The position numbers and the translations under genes are program-made. Below the pieces are notes generated by a model. That model was given only the letters and a program-made list of their open reading frames with translations. It did not search any database and was not told the DNA's origin. DNA of 64,000 nucleotides from Proteobacteria bacterium DTSAM18 (GTDB lineage: Bacteria > Myxococcota_A > UBA796 > GCA-2862545), in assembly GCA_028767165.1 (NCBI GenBank), contig JARACJ010000001.1:62001-126000 (forward strand), in the 5' to 3' direction. This document shows, one piece after another, positions 1 to 8,498 of the stretch. Position 1 is the stretch's first letter. Each line of letters opens with the position of its first letter.

Positions 1-155
1 CCCGGCTGGTGAGGGCCGCCCGTGCATGGCTCGCGGCCCACGACACGGATGCCGAGGAGCTCTGCTTCCTGTGGGCCGCCGTCCGTGGCGGCGCGATGCC
101 CGAAGAGTGGTCGGTGGAGTGGTATGACAACCCCATCGACGTGAGGTCCGCATGA
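1..155 (+). CDS. C-terminal fragment of an unidentified protein
   Basis: An open frame enters from the left edge and ends at the TGA at 153-155, giving about 50 residues that finish NPIDVRSA. The stop overlaps the rsmI start as ATGA, so the two genes are probably translationally coupled. The visible piece is acidic with several Trp (LCFLWAAV, EEWSVEWYD). It is too short to assign a family; the neighbour of rsmI is often a YraN-type endonuclease or a division gene, but nothing here confirms that. Confidence 0.55.
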   Translation, partial: RLVRAARAWLAAHDTDAEELCFLWAAVRGGAMPEEWSVEWYDNPIDVRSA

Positions 156-967
156 GCCTGTGGTTGGTGGCCACCCCCATCGGAACGATGTCCGACTGCT
201 CGCCGAGAGCGCAGCAGATCCTTGGCACGGTGGATCTCGTGTGCGCGGAAGACACCCGCACCACCGGCAGGCTCCTGGCCGCGCTGGGCGTGAGGGCCAA
301 GGAGCTCCGCGCGCTGCACGCCCACAACGAAGACAAGCTGGCCGAGGCCATCGCTGCGAGGGCTGCAGATCAGGAGGTGGCGCTCGTGAGCGATGCCGGC
401 ACACCTGGCATCTCCGACCCGGGCAGGGCGCTCGTGCAGGCCTGTCACGCCGCCGGCGTGCAGGTGCTGTCCGTACCCGGTCCGTCCGCGCTGGCCGCCG
501 CGCTGGCGTCGTCCGGATTTCCGGCGGCCATGTCCACCTTCCTGGGGTTCGCCCCTCGCAAGGGCAGGGAAGGCTGGACCCGTGAGGTCCTGGGGCGCCC
601 CGAGACCCTCGTGATCTACGAGGCCCCCGGTCGCATCACCGATCTCGTGCGTCGCCTTGCAGAGGTGGATCCGGAGCGGGAGGCCTGCCTGTGTCGGGAG
701 ATCTCCAAGCGCTACGAGGAGAACCTTCGTCTGCCGCTGAAGGGGCTCGCGGAGGATCTCGCCGGACGCGACGTGGTCAAGGGCGAGTGCGTCCTGGTCA
801 TCGGCCCCGGGCAGCGCAAGACCGCGACTGCCGCGGCAACCGAGCAGGTGGCGGAGGGGGCGGGCCTCAAGCAGGTGGCCGCCGTGCTGGCCGGGCGCTG
901 GGGCGTGAAGAAGCGGGAGGCCTACCAGGCGCTCCTCGAGCTGGAGCGCGAGCTGCGCGACGTGTGA
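152..967 (+). CDS. rsmI: 16S rRNA (cytidine(1402)-2'-O)-methyltransferase RsmI
   Basis: RsmI uses S-adenosylmethionine to 2'-O-methylate C1402 in the decoding centre of 16S rRNA. The 271-residue protein has the family's usual length and motifs: the N-terminal LVATPIG strand-loop, AEDTRTTGRLL near residue 33, the HNED segment near 57, and SDAGTPGISDPG near 81-92, which forms the SAM pocket of the tetrapyrrole-methylase fold. A conserved EAPGRI segment follows. The ATG overlaps the stop of the preceding gene. The next gene is convergent and ends only 12 bases away, with no clear terminator between them. Confidence 0.95.
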   Translation: MSLWLVATPIGTMSDCSPRAQQILGTVDLVCAEDTRTTGRLLAALGVRAKELRALHAHNEDKLAEAIAARAADQEVALVSDAGTPGISDPGRALVQACHAAGVQVLSVPGPSALAAALASSGFPAAMSTFLGFAPRKGREGWTREVLGRPETLVIYEAPGRITDLVRRLAEVDPEREACLCREISKRYEENLRLPLKGLAEDLAGRDVVKGECVLVIGPGQRKTATAAATEQVAEGAGLKQVAAVLAGRWGVKKREAYQALLELERELRDV

Positions 968-979
968 TCCGCCGCTTCG

Positions 980-2062
980 TCAGCGGGGATCACCCGCGAG
1001 GCGGACACGGCCCACGAGCCGGGCGTACCAGGTGACGTCGATCTGATCGGGACCGGTGCGCACGGGGTACACGTTCTCGACGCGATGGGGAAGGCTGTAG
1101 CCGACCTGGGTGCCGACCCGGATGCCGAGGTAGCGGTTGATCTCCTGGATGAGACCCACACCGCCAGCGATGCGGACGTAGTCGCCGCGCGTGACGATCG
1201 TGGTGCGGCTCGCATCGAGGACGTCGGGCAGGTAGAAACCGGACCCGCGGTCGCTGTGGGAGAAGTAGTCGAGCGCCATGTGCACATCGACCTTCGTGAT
1301 GGCCTCCTTCTCGGAGCGGGCCGCGATGATCTCGCCGCCGATGCGGGTGAACAGGCTCGCGCCGAGGGACAGGTCGGCGTCCTCGATCGCGACCACGCCG
1401 CTGGCGTCGGGGCCTTCGTCGTATACGATGTCGGTGGTGGCATCGAGGTCGTAGTTCAGCCGAACGGACATGTAGGGTTCGGCGTTCTTGTGGGGCACGG
1501 AGAAGTCGCCCTCGAAGCGAAGACCCCAGCCACCGGGGGCCACGCCGCGCTTGTCGCTGTACAGCGTGGCAGCGGGTGTGCGGGCGGCGAAGCCGAGCCG
1601 GGTGTTCACGGGCAGGGAGCGCGCCCAGCTCGCCTGGGTGGGAGAGACCGCGACGCCGAACCAGAAGCCGTACAGGCCGTTGCCGCCCACGGTGGGATCG
1701 GTCTGCAGGGGCTGGGCCGTGCGGTAGCTGCCCGTGCCGGTGACCGGGTCGAACACCATCTCGTAGGCGGACGGATAGCTGATGGTGGTGTCGATGCTGC
1801 CGGGCAGCGCCACCGTGAGTGCGATGCCGTGGTACAGGCCGACCTGTGCCTTGAACCACATGTCGTGGGCCAGGATGTTCCGGCGGCCGACCAGCAGGCC
1901 GTCCTCCTCGAGGCTGGTGGTCTCGTAGTTGCCGCTGTACCCGACCTCGACGTCTGCGCGGAGCATCGGCGGCAGGTCGGTGTTGTCGGCGGCGGAGGCC
2001 GCGCCGGACAACACGGCGGTGAGGAGGATGGGGGGGAAGGTCAGCAGCCTGGATGTACGCAC
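980..2062 (-). CDS. Predicted outer-membrane beta-barrel protein
   Basis: This 360-residue protein begins with a signal peptide (LLTAVLSGAASAA, cleavage near residue 24). The rest is a run of short amphipathic segments rich in Gly, Tyr and aromatic residues, with repeated patterns such as GLYGFWFGVAVS and GYSLPHRVENVYPV that suit membrane strands of a barrel. No catalytic motif or named family is recognised. The last residues (GRVRLAGDPR) do not end in the usual aromatic, so barrel identity rests on composition alone. It lies just downstream of the NtrC-like regulator on the same strand, with a 46-base gap, so the two may be co-transcribed. Confidence 0.6.
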   Translation of the reverse strand: MRTSRLLTFPPILLTAVLSGAASAADNTDLPPMLRADVEVGYSGNYETTSLEEDGLLVGRRNILAHDMWFKAQVGLYHGIALTVALPGSIDTTISYPSAYEMVFDPVTGTGSYRTAQPLQTDPTVGGNGLYGFWFGVAVSPTQASWARSLPVNTRLGFAARTPAATLYSDKRGVAPGGWGLRFEGDFSVPHKNAEPYMSVRLNYDLDATTDIVYDEGPDASGVVAIEDADLSLGASLFTRIGGEIIAARSEKEAITKVDVHMALDYFSHSDRGSGFYLPDVLDASRTTIVTRGDYVRIAGGVGLIQEINRYLGIRVGTQVGYSLPHRVENVYPVRTGPDQIDVTWYARLVGRVRLAGDPR

Positions 2063-2108
2063 GGGGGTAGCCTCCGAGCGCGAAGATACGGGCGGGAACG
2101 GACCCGCG

Positions 2109-3464
2109 TCAACGCTCCCGCAGGCCGTACTCCTTCATCTTGGTCTGAAGCGATCTTCTGGAGATACCCAAACGACGTGCGGCCCGGGTGACGTTGCCCG
2201 CCTCTTGATTCAGGGCGTGTCGGATGCGGTGGCGTTCGAGGCGTGCGGTGTGCATCCGCAGGTAGTCCTTCAGGCCGAGCTGCTCCCCGCCCTGGCCCAC
2301 GGTGACGGGCTCGGCGGAGGCCCCGGACGGCGGCTGCAGATCCTCGGCGGTGAGCTCCTGGTTGTCGGTGAGAAGGATGGCCCGCTCCAGGGTGGTCTCG
2401 AGCTCGGAGAGGTTGCCGGGCCAGCTGTGTCCCTTCAGCATGTCGAGCGCGTCGTCCTGGATGCCGGAGACACGGCGGGAGTAGCGCTGGTTGATCTGCT
2501 CGAGCATCACGTCGCACAGGGCCGGCAGGTCTTCCAGGCGCTCGCGGAGGGGCACCAGGGTGAGGGGCATCACGTTGAGCTTGTAGAACAGGTCGCTGCG
2601 GAACTGGCCGGAGGAGACCTCCGCCGACATGTCGCGATCGGTGGCCACCACGAGGCGGACGTCGACGGGGTGGGCCGCACCGGAGCGTGGGTCGACGAGC
2701 TGTCCGGTCTGCAGGAAGCGCACGAGCTTGAGCTGGACGTCCTGGGGCAGGGCGTGGACGTCGTCGAGGAACAGCGTGCCGCCATCGGCGAGCTCGACCC
2801 TGCCGGGCTTGGGGGGCATCCCGGGCTGCAGGGCGCTGCCGAACAGCTCGGCGTCCATCAGGTGCAGGGGGATGGCGCCGCAGGACACCTCGATGAAGGG
2901 GCCGCTGCTCCGGGGGGAGAGGTGGTGGATGGCCTTGGCCACGAGGGAGGTACCGGTGCCCGCATCACCACGGACGAGCACGGACGAGGGGGTGGGGGCG
3001 ATCCGCTCGAGGGTGGACCACAGTGCCTCGGTGCTCGGTGCCTTGCGGATGAGATCGAAGGCGTCGCCGTCGTGGGACTGCACCTTGTGGATCCCGGCGT
3101 GGACGGTGGCCAGTGCCTTGTCGACCGCGTTGAGGAGCTCCTCCTTCTCGAAGGGCTTGGTGATGTAGTCGAACGCACCCTGCTTGACGGCCTCGACGGC
3201 ACTGTCGATGGTGCCGAAGGCCGTGATGAGGATGACGGGCAGGCCGGGGAGGTTCTGGCGGGTCCACCGCAGCAGGCTCATGCCATCGAGGCCGGGCATG
3301 CGCAGATCGGAGATGACGAGCTGCGCGGGCTGGTTGCTCAGCCACTCGACCGCCTCCTCCCCATTCGTGCACGTGGAGACGCTGTGGCCCGCCTTCTCGA
3401 GCTGTGTCTTCAGTACCAGTCGGATCGAAGGCTCGTCGTCCACGATGAGAATGTGGGGCTGCAT
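2109..3464 (-). CDS. NtrC-like response regulator with degenerate AAA+ domain
   Basis: The 451-residue protein has a receiver domain (residues 1-120; acidic pair D9-D10, phospho-acceptor D53 in VISDLRMPG, K103 in ITKPF), an AAA+ domain (about 140-370) and a Fis-type helix-turn-helix at the C-terminus (NVTRAARRLGISRRSLQTK). The start at 3464 follows a GAGG site; upstream in-frame codons have none. The AAA+ core is unusual. Walker A reads GDAGTGTS, so the lysine is Thr172. Walker B ends in DD rather than DE. The GAFTGA loop that contacts sigma-54 is absent from the expected place after ELFG (residues 206-220). It therefore probably does not activate sigma-54 polymerase by ATP hydrolysis and may act at sigma-70-type promoters. 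No sensor kinase is adjacent. Confidence 0.88.
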   Translation of the reverse strand: MQPHILIVDDEPSIRLVLKTQLEKAGHSVSTCTNGEEAVEWLSNQPAQLVISDLRMPGLDGMSLLRWTRQNLPGLPVILITAFGTIDSAVEAVKQGAFDYITKPFEKEELLNAVDKALATVHAGIHKVQSHDGDAFDLIRKAPSTEALWSTLERIAPTPSSVLVRGDAGTGTSLVAKAIHHLSPRSSGPFIEVSCGAIPLHLMDAELFGSALQPGMPPKPGRVELADGGTLFLDDVHALPQDVQLKLVRFLQTGQLVDPRSGAAHPVDVRLVVATDRDMSAEVSSGQFRSDLFYKLNVMPLTLVPLRERLEDLPALCDVMLEQINQRYSRRVSGIQDDALDMLKGHSWPGNLSELETTLERAILLTDNQELTAEDLQPPSGASAEPVTVGQGGEQLGLKDYLRMHTARLERHRIRHALNQEAGNVTRAARRLGISRRSLQTKMKEYGLRER

Positions 3465-3607
3465 GTGAGATCCTCGTCGGGTGGCTGCGCAAGTGAACTC
3501 TTGAGCGCATAATACCCACCTGCGACGTGGCGCGCCTGAGCGGACGGTGGCTTGAATAGGCCGCGATTCGATTCGTCCGTGCGTTGCTCGGCACCCCTGG
3601 AGGAAGA

Positions 3608-4108
3608 ATGCTCGCTCGACTGTGGAAGGTTTTCGCCCTGATGGTGGCCATGGTGGCCATGGCTCCCGGCGCGTACGCTGGAGACGCCGCATCCGATTTC
3701 ACGCTTCGCGATGTCACGGGCAAGACCGTCAGCCTGTCCGACTACAAGGGCAAGGTCATCATCCTGTCCTTCTGGGCCACCTGGTGTCAGCCCTGCAAGG
3801 AGGAGATGCCGCACCTCGACAAGATGTACAAGGAGCTCGGTGACGACGGCCTGCAGGTGCTGTCCGTCTCGTTCGACGACGCCCGCATGCGCTCCAAGGT
3901 CATCAGCTACGTGCGTCAGCGTGGGTTCTCCTTCCCCGTGGTCATGGATCCCGACTCCAAGGCCATCGGCATGTACAACCCCAGCAAGACCGCTCCCTGG
4001 ACCGTCATCATCGACCGCAACTTCGAGGTGGCGCAGATCCACTCCGGCTTCCAGCCCGGCGATGAAGAGAAGCTGCGGGAAGAGGTGGTCGAGCTGCTCG
4101 CCCACTGA
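3608..4108 (+). CDS. TlpA/ResA-family thioredoxin-like protein, exported
   Basis: The protein (166 residues) is a periplasmic thiol-disulfide oxidoreductase of the TlpA/ResA/AhpC-TSA type. A signal peptide or anchor covers residues 1-24 (FALMVAMVAMAPGAYA). The fold starts with ASDFTLRDVTGKTVSLSDYKGK and carries the redox motif WCQPC at residues 59-63, followed by the family PxxWxI-like strand TAPWTVIID near 135. The start at 3608 was chosen because GGAGGA lies at 3599-3604; an in-frame ATG at 3584 lacks a site. Likely roles are cytochrome c maturation or repair of periplasmic thiols. It is divergent from the NtrC-like gene across 143 bases. Confidence 0.88.
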   Translation: MLARLWKVFALMVAMVAMAPGAYAGDAASDFTLRDVTGKTVSLSDYKGKVIILSFWATWCQPCKEEMPHLDKMYKELGDDGLQVLSVSFDDARMRSKVISYVRQRGFSFPVVMDPDSKAIGMYNPSKTAPWTVIIDRNFEVAQIHSGFQPGDEEKLREEVVELLAH

Positions 4109-4132
4109 GCACCTCGCGCTGTCGGACAATCC

Positions 4133-4161
4133 GCGGCGGGTGGCCTCGTGCCGCCCGCCGC
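4133..4161 (+). terminator. Hairpin terminator after the TlpA-like gene
   Basis: A 12-bp stem (GCGGCGGGTGGC with GCCGCCCGCCGC, one G-T pair) closes a 5-base loop 24 bases after the stop codon. The tail is only weakly T-rich (CCGTTTC). Confidence 0.55.
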
Positions 4162-4312
4162 TGCCCGTTTCAGCACCCTGACCCGGCAGGATCTCACGTG
4201 AAGATCGCTGAGCAGGACCGCTGACGGCCACTTTAGGAAAACTTCGCAAACCGCGCTGAACGGTTGCGATACCAGTGCACCTCACATGGTGTGCCCTCTG
4301 TGGAGGTCTTTG

Positions 4313-6334
4313 ATGGGTCGAAGCGTCTGTTTGTTCCTGGCGGGCATGATCTGGCTGCCTGCAGCTGGTTGGGCCCAGGATGCCGCCGACGAGGCTGCTG
4401 ACGCCACGACTCCCGAGACCGTGGAGGAGACGACCGCCGCGCCCGAGGCCCCCGCCACGCCTGCGGCACCCGAGGCTCCTGCGACACCCGAGGCTCCTGC
4501 GGCCCCGGAGGCTCCTGCGGCACCCGAGGCCCCGATCGCGCCCCCGGTGACGACCGTCGAGGAGGAGGTGGCCAAGGCCGCCGCCGAGCCCGAGGGCGTC
4601 AAGGCACCCCCCAAGGAGAAGAGGTCCAACGTCTCCGCGCTGTTCAACGACCGCCTGGAGAGCCGCTACTGGAACTTCAAGGATCCCATCCTCGGGTTCC
4701 CCGACTCCGAGGGCGTCAGGAGCTACTTCGAGACCGTGAACCGCTTCACGGGCTACGTGAAGGCCGGCAAGTGGTCGTTCTTCGGCCAGCTGGACCTCGT
4801 CAGCCTCGGTGCCAACTCCTACATCGCCAACGGCGAGGTGCAGTACGAACGCGATCTGCTGCACGATGGCATCTGGCACCCCCTGCTGCTGGCGCCCTAC
4901 GACTCGACCGAGGTCGGCAAGGAGGGCTGGGGTCGGGTGGTCCGCAACAACTACTTCAACCTCGAGAAGGTCCAGGCCAGCTACAACACGCCGGCCGTCA
5001 GCCTGACCCTCGGTGACTCCTACGCTGCCTTCGGCAGCGGCATCGCGCTGAACCTGAACCGCAACGTCGACATCGACATCGACACGTCGATCCAGGGCGC
5101 CAAGGTGGTCTGGCAGCCCGACATGTGGAACGTCCAGGCGTTCTTCGGTCAGGCCAACCGGCAGCAGATCTGGCAGGACAACCCCAACATCGGCCTGTAC
5201 GGCGATCGCCGGCACCTGATCACCGGTGTGCGTGCCGAGCGCTACAGCATCGGCACCGTCGACATCGGTGCCCACAGCGTGCTGTACAACTTCACCGACC
5301 AGGAGGGCTGGGGACCGGGCTTCGACAACATCGCCTCCTCCCCGGACGCCATCGTCTCCGGTGCCACCATGCAGGCCTTCGGCTGGGGACCCACGGACTG
5401 GTTCCTCGAGGTCGACGCCTTCTCCTACCCGAACAAGACCCTGGGCCGCGACGAAGACGGCTTCAAGATCAAGGGCAACGACCTGTTCTACGGGCAGGCT
5501 GCGTCGCCGGGCTTCGCGGCCTACCTGTCCGGTTCGGCCTACCTCGGCGACTTCACGCTGCTGATGGAGGCCAAGCGCTACAGCAACACGGCCCACCTGA
5601 ACAACCTGGTCACCACCGAGCTGTACCAGGTCGCCATCGCCCCGACCCTCGAGTACGAGCGGTCCATCACCGAGGACTCCGCGGCGGCGCTGGGCTCCAA
5701 CGACATGTGGGGCGGTCGGATGCAGCTGGAGTGGAACGCGCGGCCCCAGCTCATTCCCTACGCGGCCGTGGGAGTGTTCCGGGACAACGATCCCGAGAAC
5801 CCGCTCAACTTCTCGCCCGTGCCCGAGACCATCGTGCACCCGATGCTCGGCCTCGAGTGGAACTACAACGAGTGGGCGGTCCTGGCCAACCTCGGCTACC
5901 GCTTCGACATCCGCGACGATGTCGAGGTCTACGGCACCGACAAGCAGCTGCACGGCGACATCATCGCCAACGTGCCTGCCTGGAAGGGGTGGGGCTTCAA
6001 CATGTCGGTGGCCGGCGAGTACTACCAGTGGGGCAACAACCCCATCCAGCAGAGCGACTACGTCGAGTTCGAGACGGCATGGTCCCTGCTGTGGGGATCC
6101 AAGCTCGCGTTCATCTACTACATGGACTACACCACCAACCCACTGCTCGACTCCGTGGGCAATTTGACGGAAAACTTGTACGCCGCTGGAGAGATCCAGT
6201 ACAAGCCTACGTCCTCGATCACCCTGAAGGCCTTCTACGGCTCATACAAGGCGGGAATCCGCTGTTCTGGTGGTCAGTGCCGCGTGCTCCCGGGATTCGA
6301 CGGCGGACGCCTGACGGTGCAGGCCGCGTTCTGA
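4313..6334 (+). CDS. Large outer-membrane barrel protein (DUF6029-like)
   Basis: The 673-residue protein has a signal peptide (CLFLAGMIWLPAAGWAQ), then an acidic Pro/Ala/Glu linker with five PEAP units, then about 570 residues of aromatic, Gly/Asn/Asp-rich beta-strand sequence ending in Phe (LTVQAAF), as expected for a barrel inserted by the BAM complex. Strand-like pieces such as GYVKAGKWSFFGQLDLVS and the NLNRNVDIDIDTSIQGAKV region resemble the DUF6029 outer-membrane proteins; that assignment is from memory of the family and is tentative. The start at 4313 follows GGAGG at 4302-4306; the in-frame ATG at 4286 has no site. The linker may span periplasm or peptidoglycan. Confidence 0.7.
   Translation: MGRSVCLFLAGMIWLPAAGWAQDAADEAADATTPETVEETTAAPEAPATPAAPEAPATPEAPAAPEAPAAPEAPIAPPVTTVEEEVAKAAAEPEGVKAPPKEKRSNVSALFNDRLESRYWNFKDPILGFPDSEGVRSYFETVNRFTGYVKAGKWSFFGQLDLVSLGANSYIANGEVQYERDLLHDGIWHPLLLAPYDSTEVGKEGWGRVVRNNYFNLEKVQASYNTPAVSLTLGDSYAAFGSGIALNLNRNVDIDIDTSIQGAKVVWQPDMWNVQAFFGQANRQQIWQDNPNIGLYGDRRHLITGVRAERYSIGTVDIGAHSVLYNFTDQEGWGPGFDNIASSPDAIVSGATMQAFGWGPTDWFLEVDAFSYPNKTLGRDEDGFKIKGNDLFYGQAASPGFAAYLSGSAYLGDFTLLMEAKRYSNTAHLNNLVTTELYQVAIAPTLEYERSITEDSAAALGSNDMWGGRMQLEWNARPQLIPYAAVGVFRDNDPENPLNFSPVPETIVHPMLGLEWNYNEWAVLANLGYRFDIRDDVEVYGTDKQLHGDIIANVPAWKGWGFNMSVAGEYYQWGNNPIQQSDYVEFETAWSLLWGSKLAFIYYMDYTTNPLLDSVGNLTENLYAAGEIQYKPTSSITLKAFYGSYKAGIRCSGGQCRVLPGFDGGRLTVQAAF
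4441..4540 (+). repeat. In-frame PEAP-coding repeat
   Basis: An 18-base-like unit (CCCGAGGCTCCTGC core) recurs imperfectly and encodes five PEAP units in the linker between signal peptide and barrel of the surrounding gene. Such coding repeats can change copy number by slippage without a frameshift when units are multiples of three. Confidence 0.75.
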
Positions 6335-6379
6335 GACCGGAATCGTCCCCGTAGTCGCAGTGGGTCTGAAGAGCTGCCG

Positions 6380-6408
6380 TTGACACCCGTCTACGCATTG
6401 GCATCAAT
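6380..6408 (+). promoter_or_regulatory. Candidate sigma-70-type promoter for the discoidin-like gene
   Basis: A perfect -35 TTGACA at 6380-6385 is followed, after a 17-base spacer, by ATCAAT at 6403-6408, which matches the -10 consensus at its last three positions. It would start transcription about 27 bases before the ATG at 6442. Confidence 0.4.
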
Positions 6409-6441
6409 GGCTCCAACGTCCACTCCACCTGGGGATTCCCT

Positions 6442-7359
6442 ATGAAGATCAGCACCCTCGTTCTGCTCAGTGGCCTTTTCGCCAGCTCCCAGGCCTTCGC
6501 CGGCATCGCCAAGGTGTCCAAGGCCGAGGCTTCCTCCACGTACACCGAGGAGGGCAACTACAACGCCTCCCGCGTCATGGACGGCAAGCAGGGCACGAGC
6601 TGGGTCGAGGGTGAAGACGGCTCCGGCCTCGGATCCTGGGTCGAGCTCACCCTCGACGGCGAGCAGACCCTCTCCGGCATCCGCGTCTGGGGTGGCGACT
6701 GGTACTCCGAGGAGTACTGGTCCCGGGCCAACCGTCCCAAGGATCTCGAGATCACCTTCTCCGATGGTTCCACCGAGAAGGTCACCCTCGAGGATGCCTT
6801 CAAGCCCCAGGTCTTCACCTTCTCCAAGCCCGTGAAGACCACCACGGTCAAGATCAAGATCAAGTCCGTGCACGCAGGCTCCACCTGGTTCGACACCGGC
6901 ATCTCCGAGGTCCAGCTCCTCACGCCCACGAAGAACCCCCTCGACACCTTCACCGCCTCCGCCTCCTCCGAGGCCCCCGCAGACGGTGACGGCAGCTACG
7001 TGGCCCGCAACGTGGGCGACGCCATCGGCGACTCGCTGTGGTGCGAGGGCTCCGAGGGCGACGGCACCGGCGAGTGGATCCAGCTCGACTACGGCAAGTC
7101 CGTGGATGTCAGCTCCATGACCCTCATCAACGGCATGGCCTCCACCTTCCCGCTGTGGATGAAGGGCAACCGTGCCACGGGTGCCACGCTGACCTTCTCC
7201 GATGGTTCCACCCACGATGTGACCATCGCGAACTCCATCAAGCCCCAGACGATCACCTTCCCCAAGACCACCACCTCCTCCGTGAAGGTCACCTTCACCG
7301 GCGTGGCGAAAGGCAAGGAATACAACGATCTCTGCCTGGCGGAGCTTCGCTTCGACTGA
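6442..7359 (+). CDS. Exported protein with two discoidin (F5/8C)-like domains
   Basis: The 305-residue protein has a signal peptide (LVLLSGLFASSQAFA, cleavage near 20) and two related jelly-roll domains, about residues 21-162 and 165-305. Each has the pattern of a Ser/Ala-rich first strand, a WVEG or WCEG turn, GSWVELT or GEWIQLD, and a shared TFSDGST motif (105-111 and 251-257) followed by a KPQ..TF strand. This fits the NAD-glycohydrolase-associated F5/8 type C domain found in exported proteins, which usually bind carbohydrate or other surface ligands. There is no catalytic domain, so it is probably a binding or surface protein. The duplication is internal to the gene. Confidence 0.75.
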   Translation: MKISTLVLLSGLFASSQAFAGIAKVSKAEASSTYTEEGNYNASRVMDGKQGTSWVEGEDGSGLGSWVELTLDGEQTLSGIRVWGGDWYSEEYWSRANRPKDLEITFSDGSTEKVTLEDAFKPQVFTFSKPVKTTTVKIKIKSVHAGSTWFDTGISEVQLLTPTKNPLDTFTASASSEAPADGDGSYVARNVGDAIGDSLWCEGSEGDGTGEWIQLDYGKSVDVSSMTLINGMASTFPLWMKGNRATGATLTFSDGSTHDVTIANSIKPQTITFPKTTTSSVKVTFTGVAKGKEYNDLCLAELRFD

Positions 7360-7409
7360 CAACTGTGGCAGATTGGGCCTGATCAGGAATCCCCGATGCA
7401 GGAGGAGAC

Positions 7410-8495
7410 ATGCTCAGGCCCGGTCTCGCAGGACTGTTGGCATTCGCCATCGTCGGTTGTGGTCAGCAGGAGGCCTACATCGGCGGCCTCACCAAGGTGG
7501 ACACCTGGAAGCAGGCGCCCACCAACGAGGTCGACATCCTCTGGGTGATCGACAACTCGTCGTCCATGCAGAACGAGCAGGCCCAGCTCGCGGAGGGCTT
7601 CACCTCGTTCTCCCAGGCGCTCGACGAGAGCATGACCGACTTCCAGATCGGCATCATCACCACCGAGTTCACGGCGGATGATCCCGATCGGGGCGCCCTC
7701 ATCTCCGATGAGTATGCGGGACCGATCATCACCCGCGACGATGCCGACTACGTCAGCGCCTTCGCCAACCGTGCCAAGGTCGGTCTCAAGGGATCGGGCA
7801 TGGAGCGCGGCATGCAGGCCGCCGACTTCGCGCTGTCGCACCTGATGACGGCCGGTGGCGGCGCCAACGAGGGCTTCCTGCGTCCCGACGCCAACCTGCT
7901 GGTGGTGTTCGTGTCCGACGAGGACGACTGCTCCGACGAGGGCAACCTCGGCATTCCGCCCGAGCAGGAGCGCGACCGTGCCGTGGAGTGCTACACCCGC
8001 GCGGGCATGCTGGTGCCGCCCGCCGAGTACGCAGCTCGCCTGCTGGAGCTGAAGGGCAGCCGCGATCGGGTCCAGGTGGGGGCGATCGTCGGTCCGCCGA
8101 ACTCCAAGGGACTGTGCGACGAGAACACCGCCGTGGGCGACCGCTACATGGATCTCGCCCGCTTCACCGGTGGTCTGTCCGTGTCCATCTGCGACGACGA
8201 CTGGACCGAGGCGCTGCAGGAGCTCGGGCTGAACGCCACGGGCATCTTCACCACGTTCGAGCTGAGCAGCCCGGCCCTCGAGGACTCCCTGGTGGTCACC
8301 GTCAACGGCACCGAGGTGCCTCGGGATGCCGACAACGGCTACACCTACGACGCCGCGGCCCGCTCCATCACGTTCCACGGCAACGCAGTGCCGGAGCGCG
8401 ACGCGGAGATCCGCGCCACCTACCAGTCCACCATCGGCGGTGCCTCGAGCAGCGCCACGGTCGACACCGGCGCCGCGGAAGACACGGCCCCCTGA
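7410..8495 (+). CDS. Lipoprotein with von Willebrand factor A domain
   Basis: A type II signal peptide ends in the lipobox IVGC with Cys17, so the protein should be lipid-anchored. A VWA domain follows (about residues 40-260) with a complete metal-ion-dependent adhesion site start, DNSSS at residues 48-52, and later acidic clusters (SDEDDCSDE). The last 100 residues form a beta-rich domain (FELSSPALEDSLVVTVNG) and a low-complexity Thr/Ala/Asp tail. Similar VWA lipoproteins are common in myxobacteria and probably bind partners at the cell surface. It starts 50 bases after the discoidin-like gene and may share its transcript. It converges on the ATPase pair with 3 bases between stops. Confidence 0.8.
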   Translation: MLRPGLAGLLAFAIVGCGQQEAYIGGLTKVDTWKQAPTNEVDILWVIDNSSSMQNEQAQLAEGFTSFSQALDESMTDFQIGIITTEFTADDPDRGALISDEYAGPIITRDDADYVSAFANRAKVGLKGSGMERGMQAADFALSHLMTAGGGANEGFLRPDANLLVVFVSDEDDCSDEGNLGIPPEQERDRAVECYTRAGMLVPPAEYAARLLELKGSRDRVQVGAIVGPPNSKGLCDENTAVGDRYMDLARFTGGLSVSICDDDWTEALQELGLNATGIFTTFELSSPALEDSLVVTVNGTEVPRDADNGYTYDAAARSITFHGNAVPERDAEIRATYQSTIGGASSSATVDTGAAEDTAP

Positions 8496-8498
8496 GGC

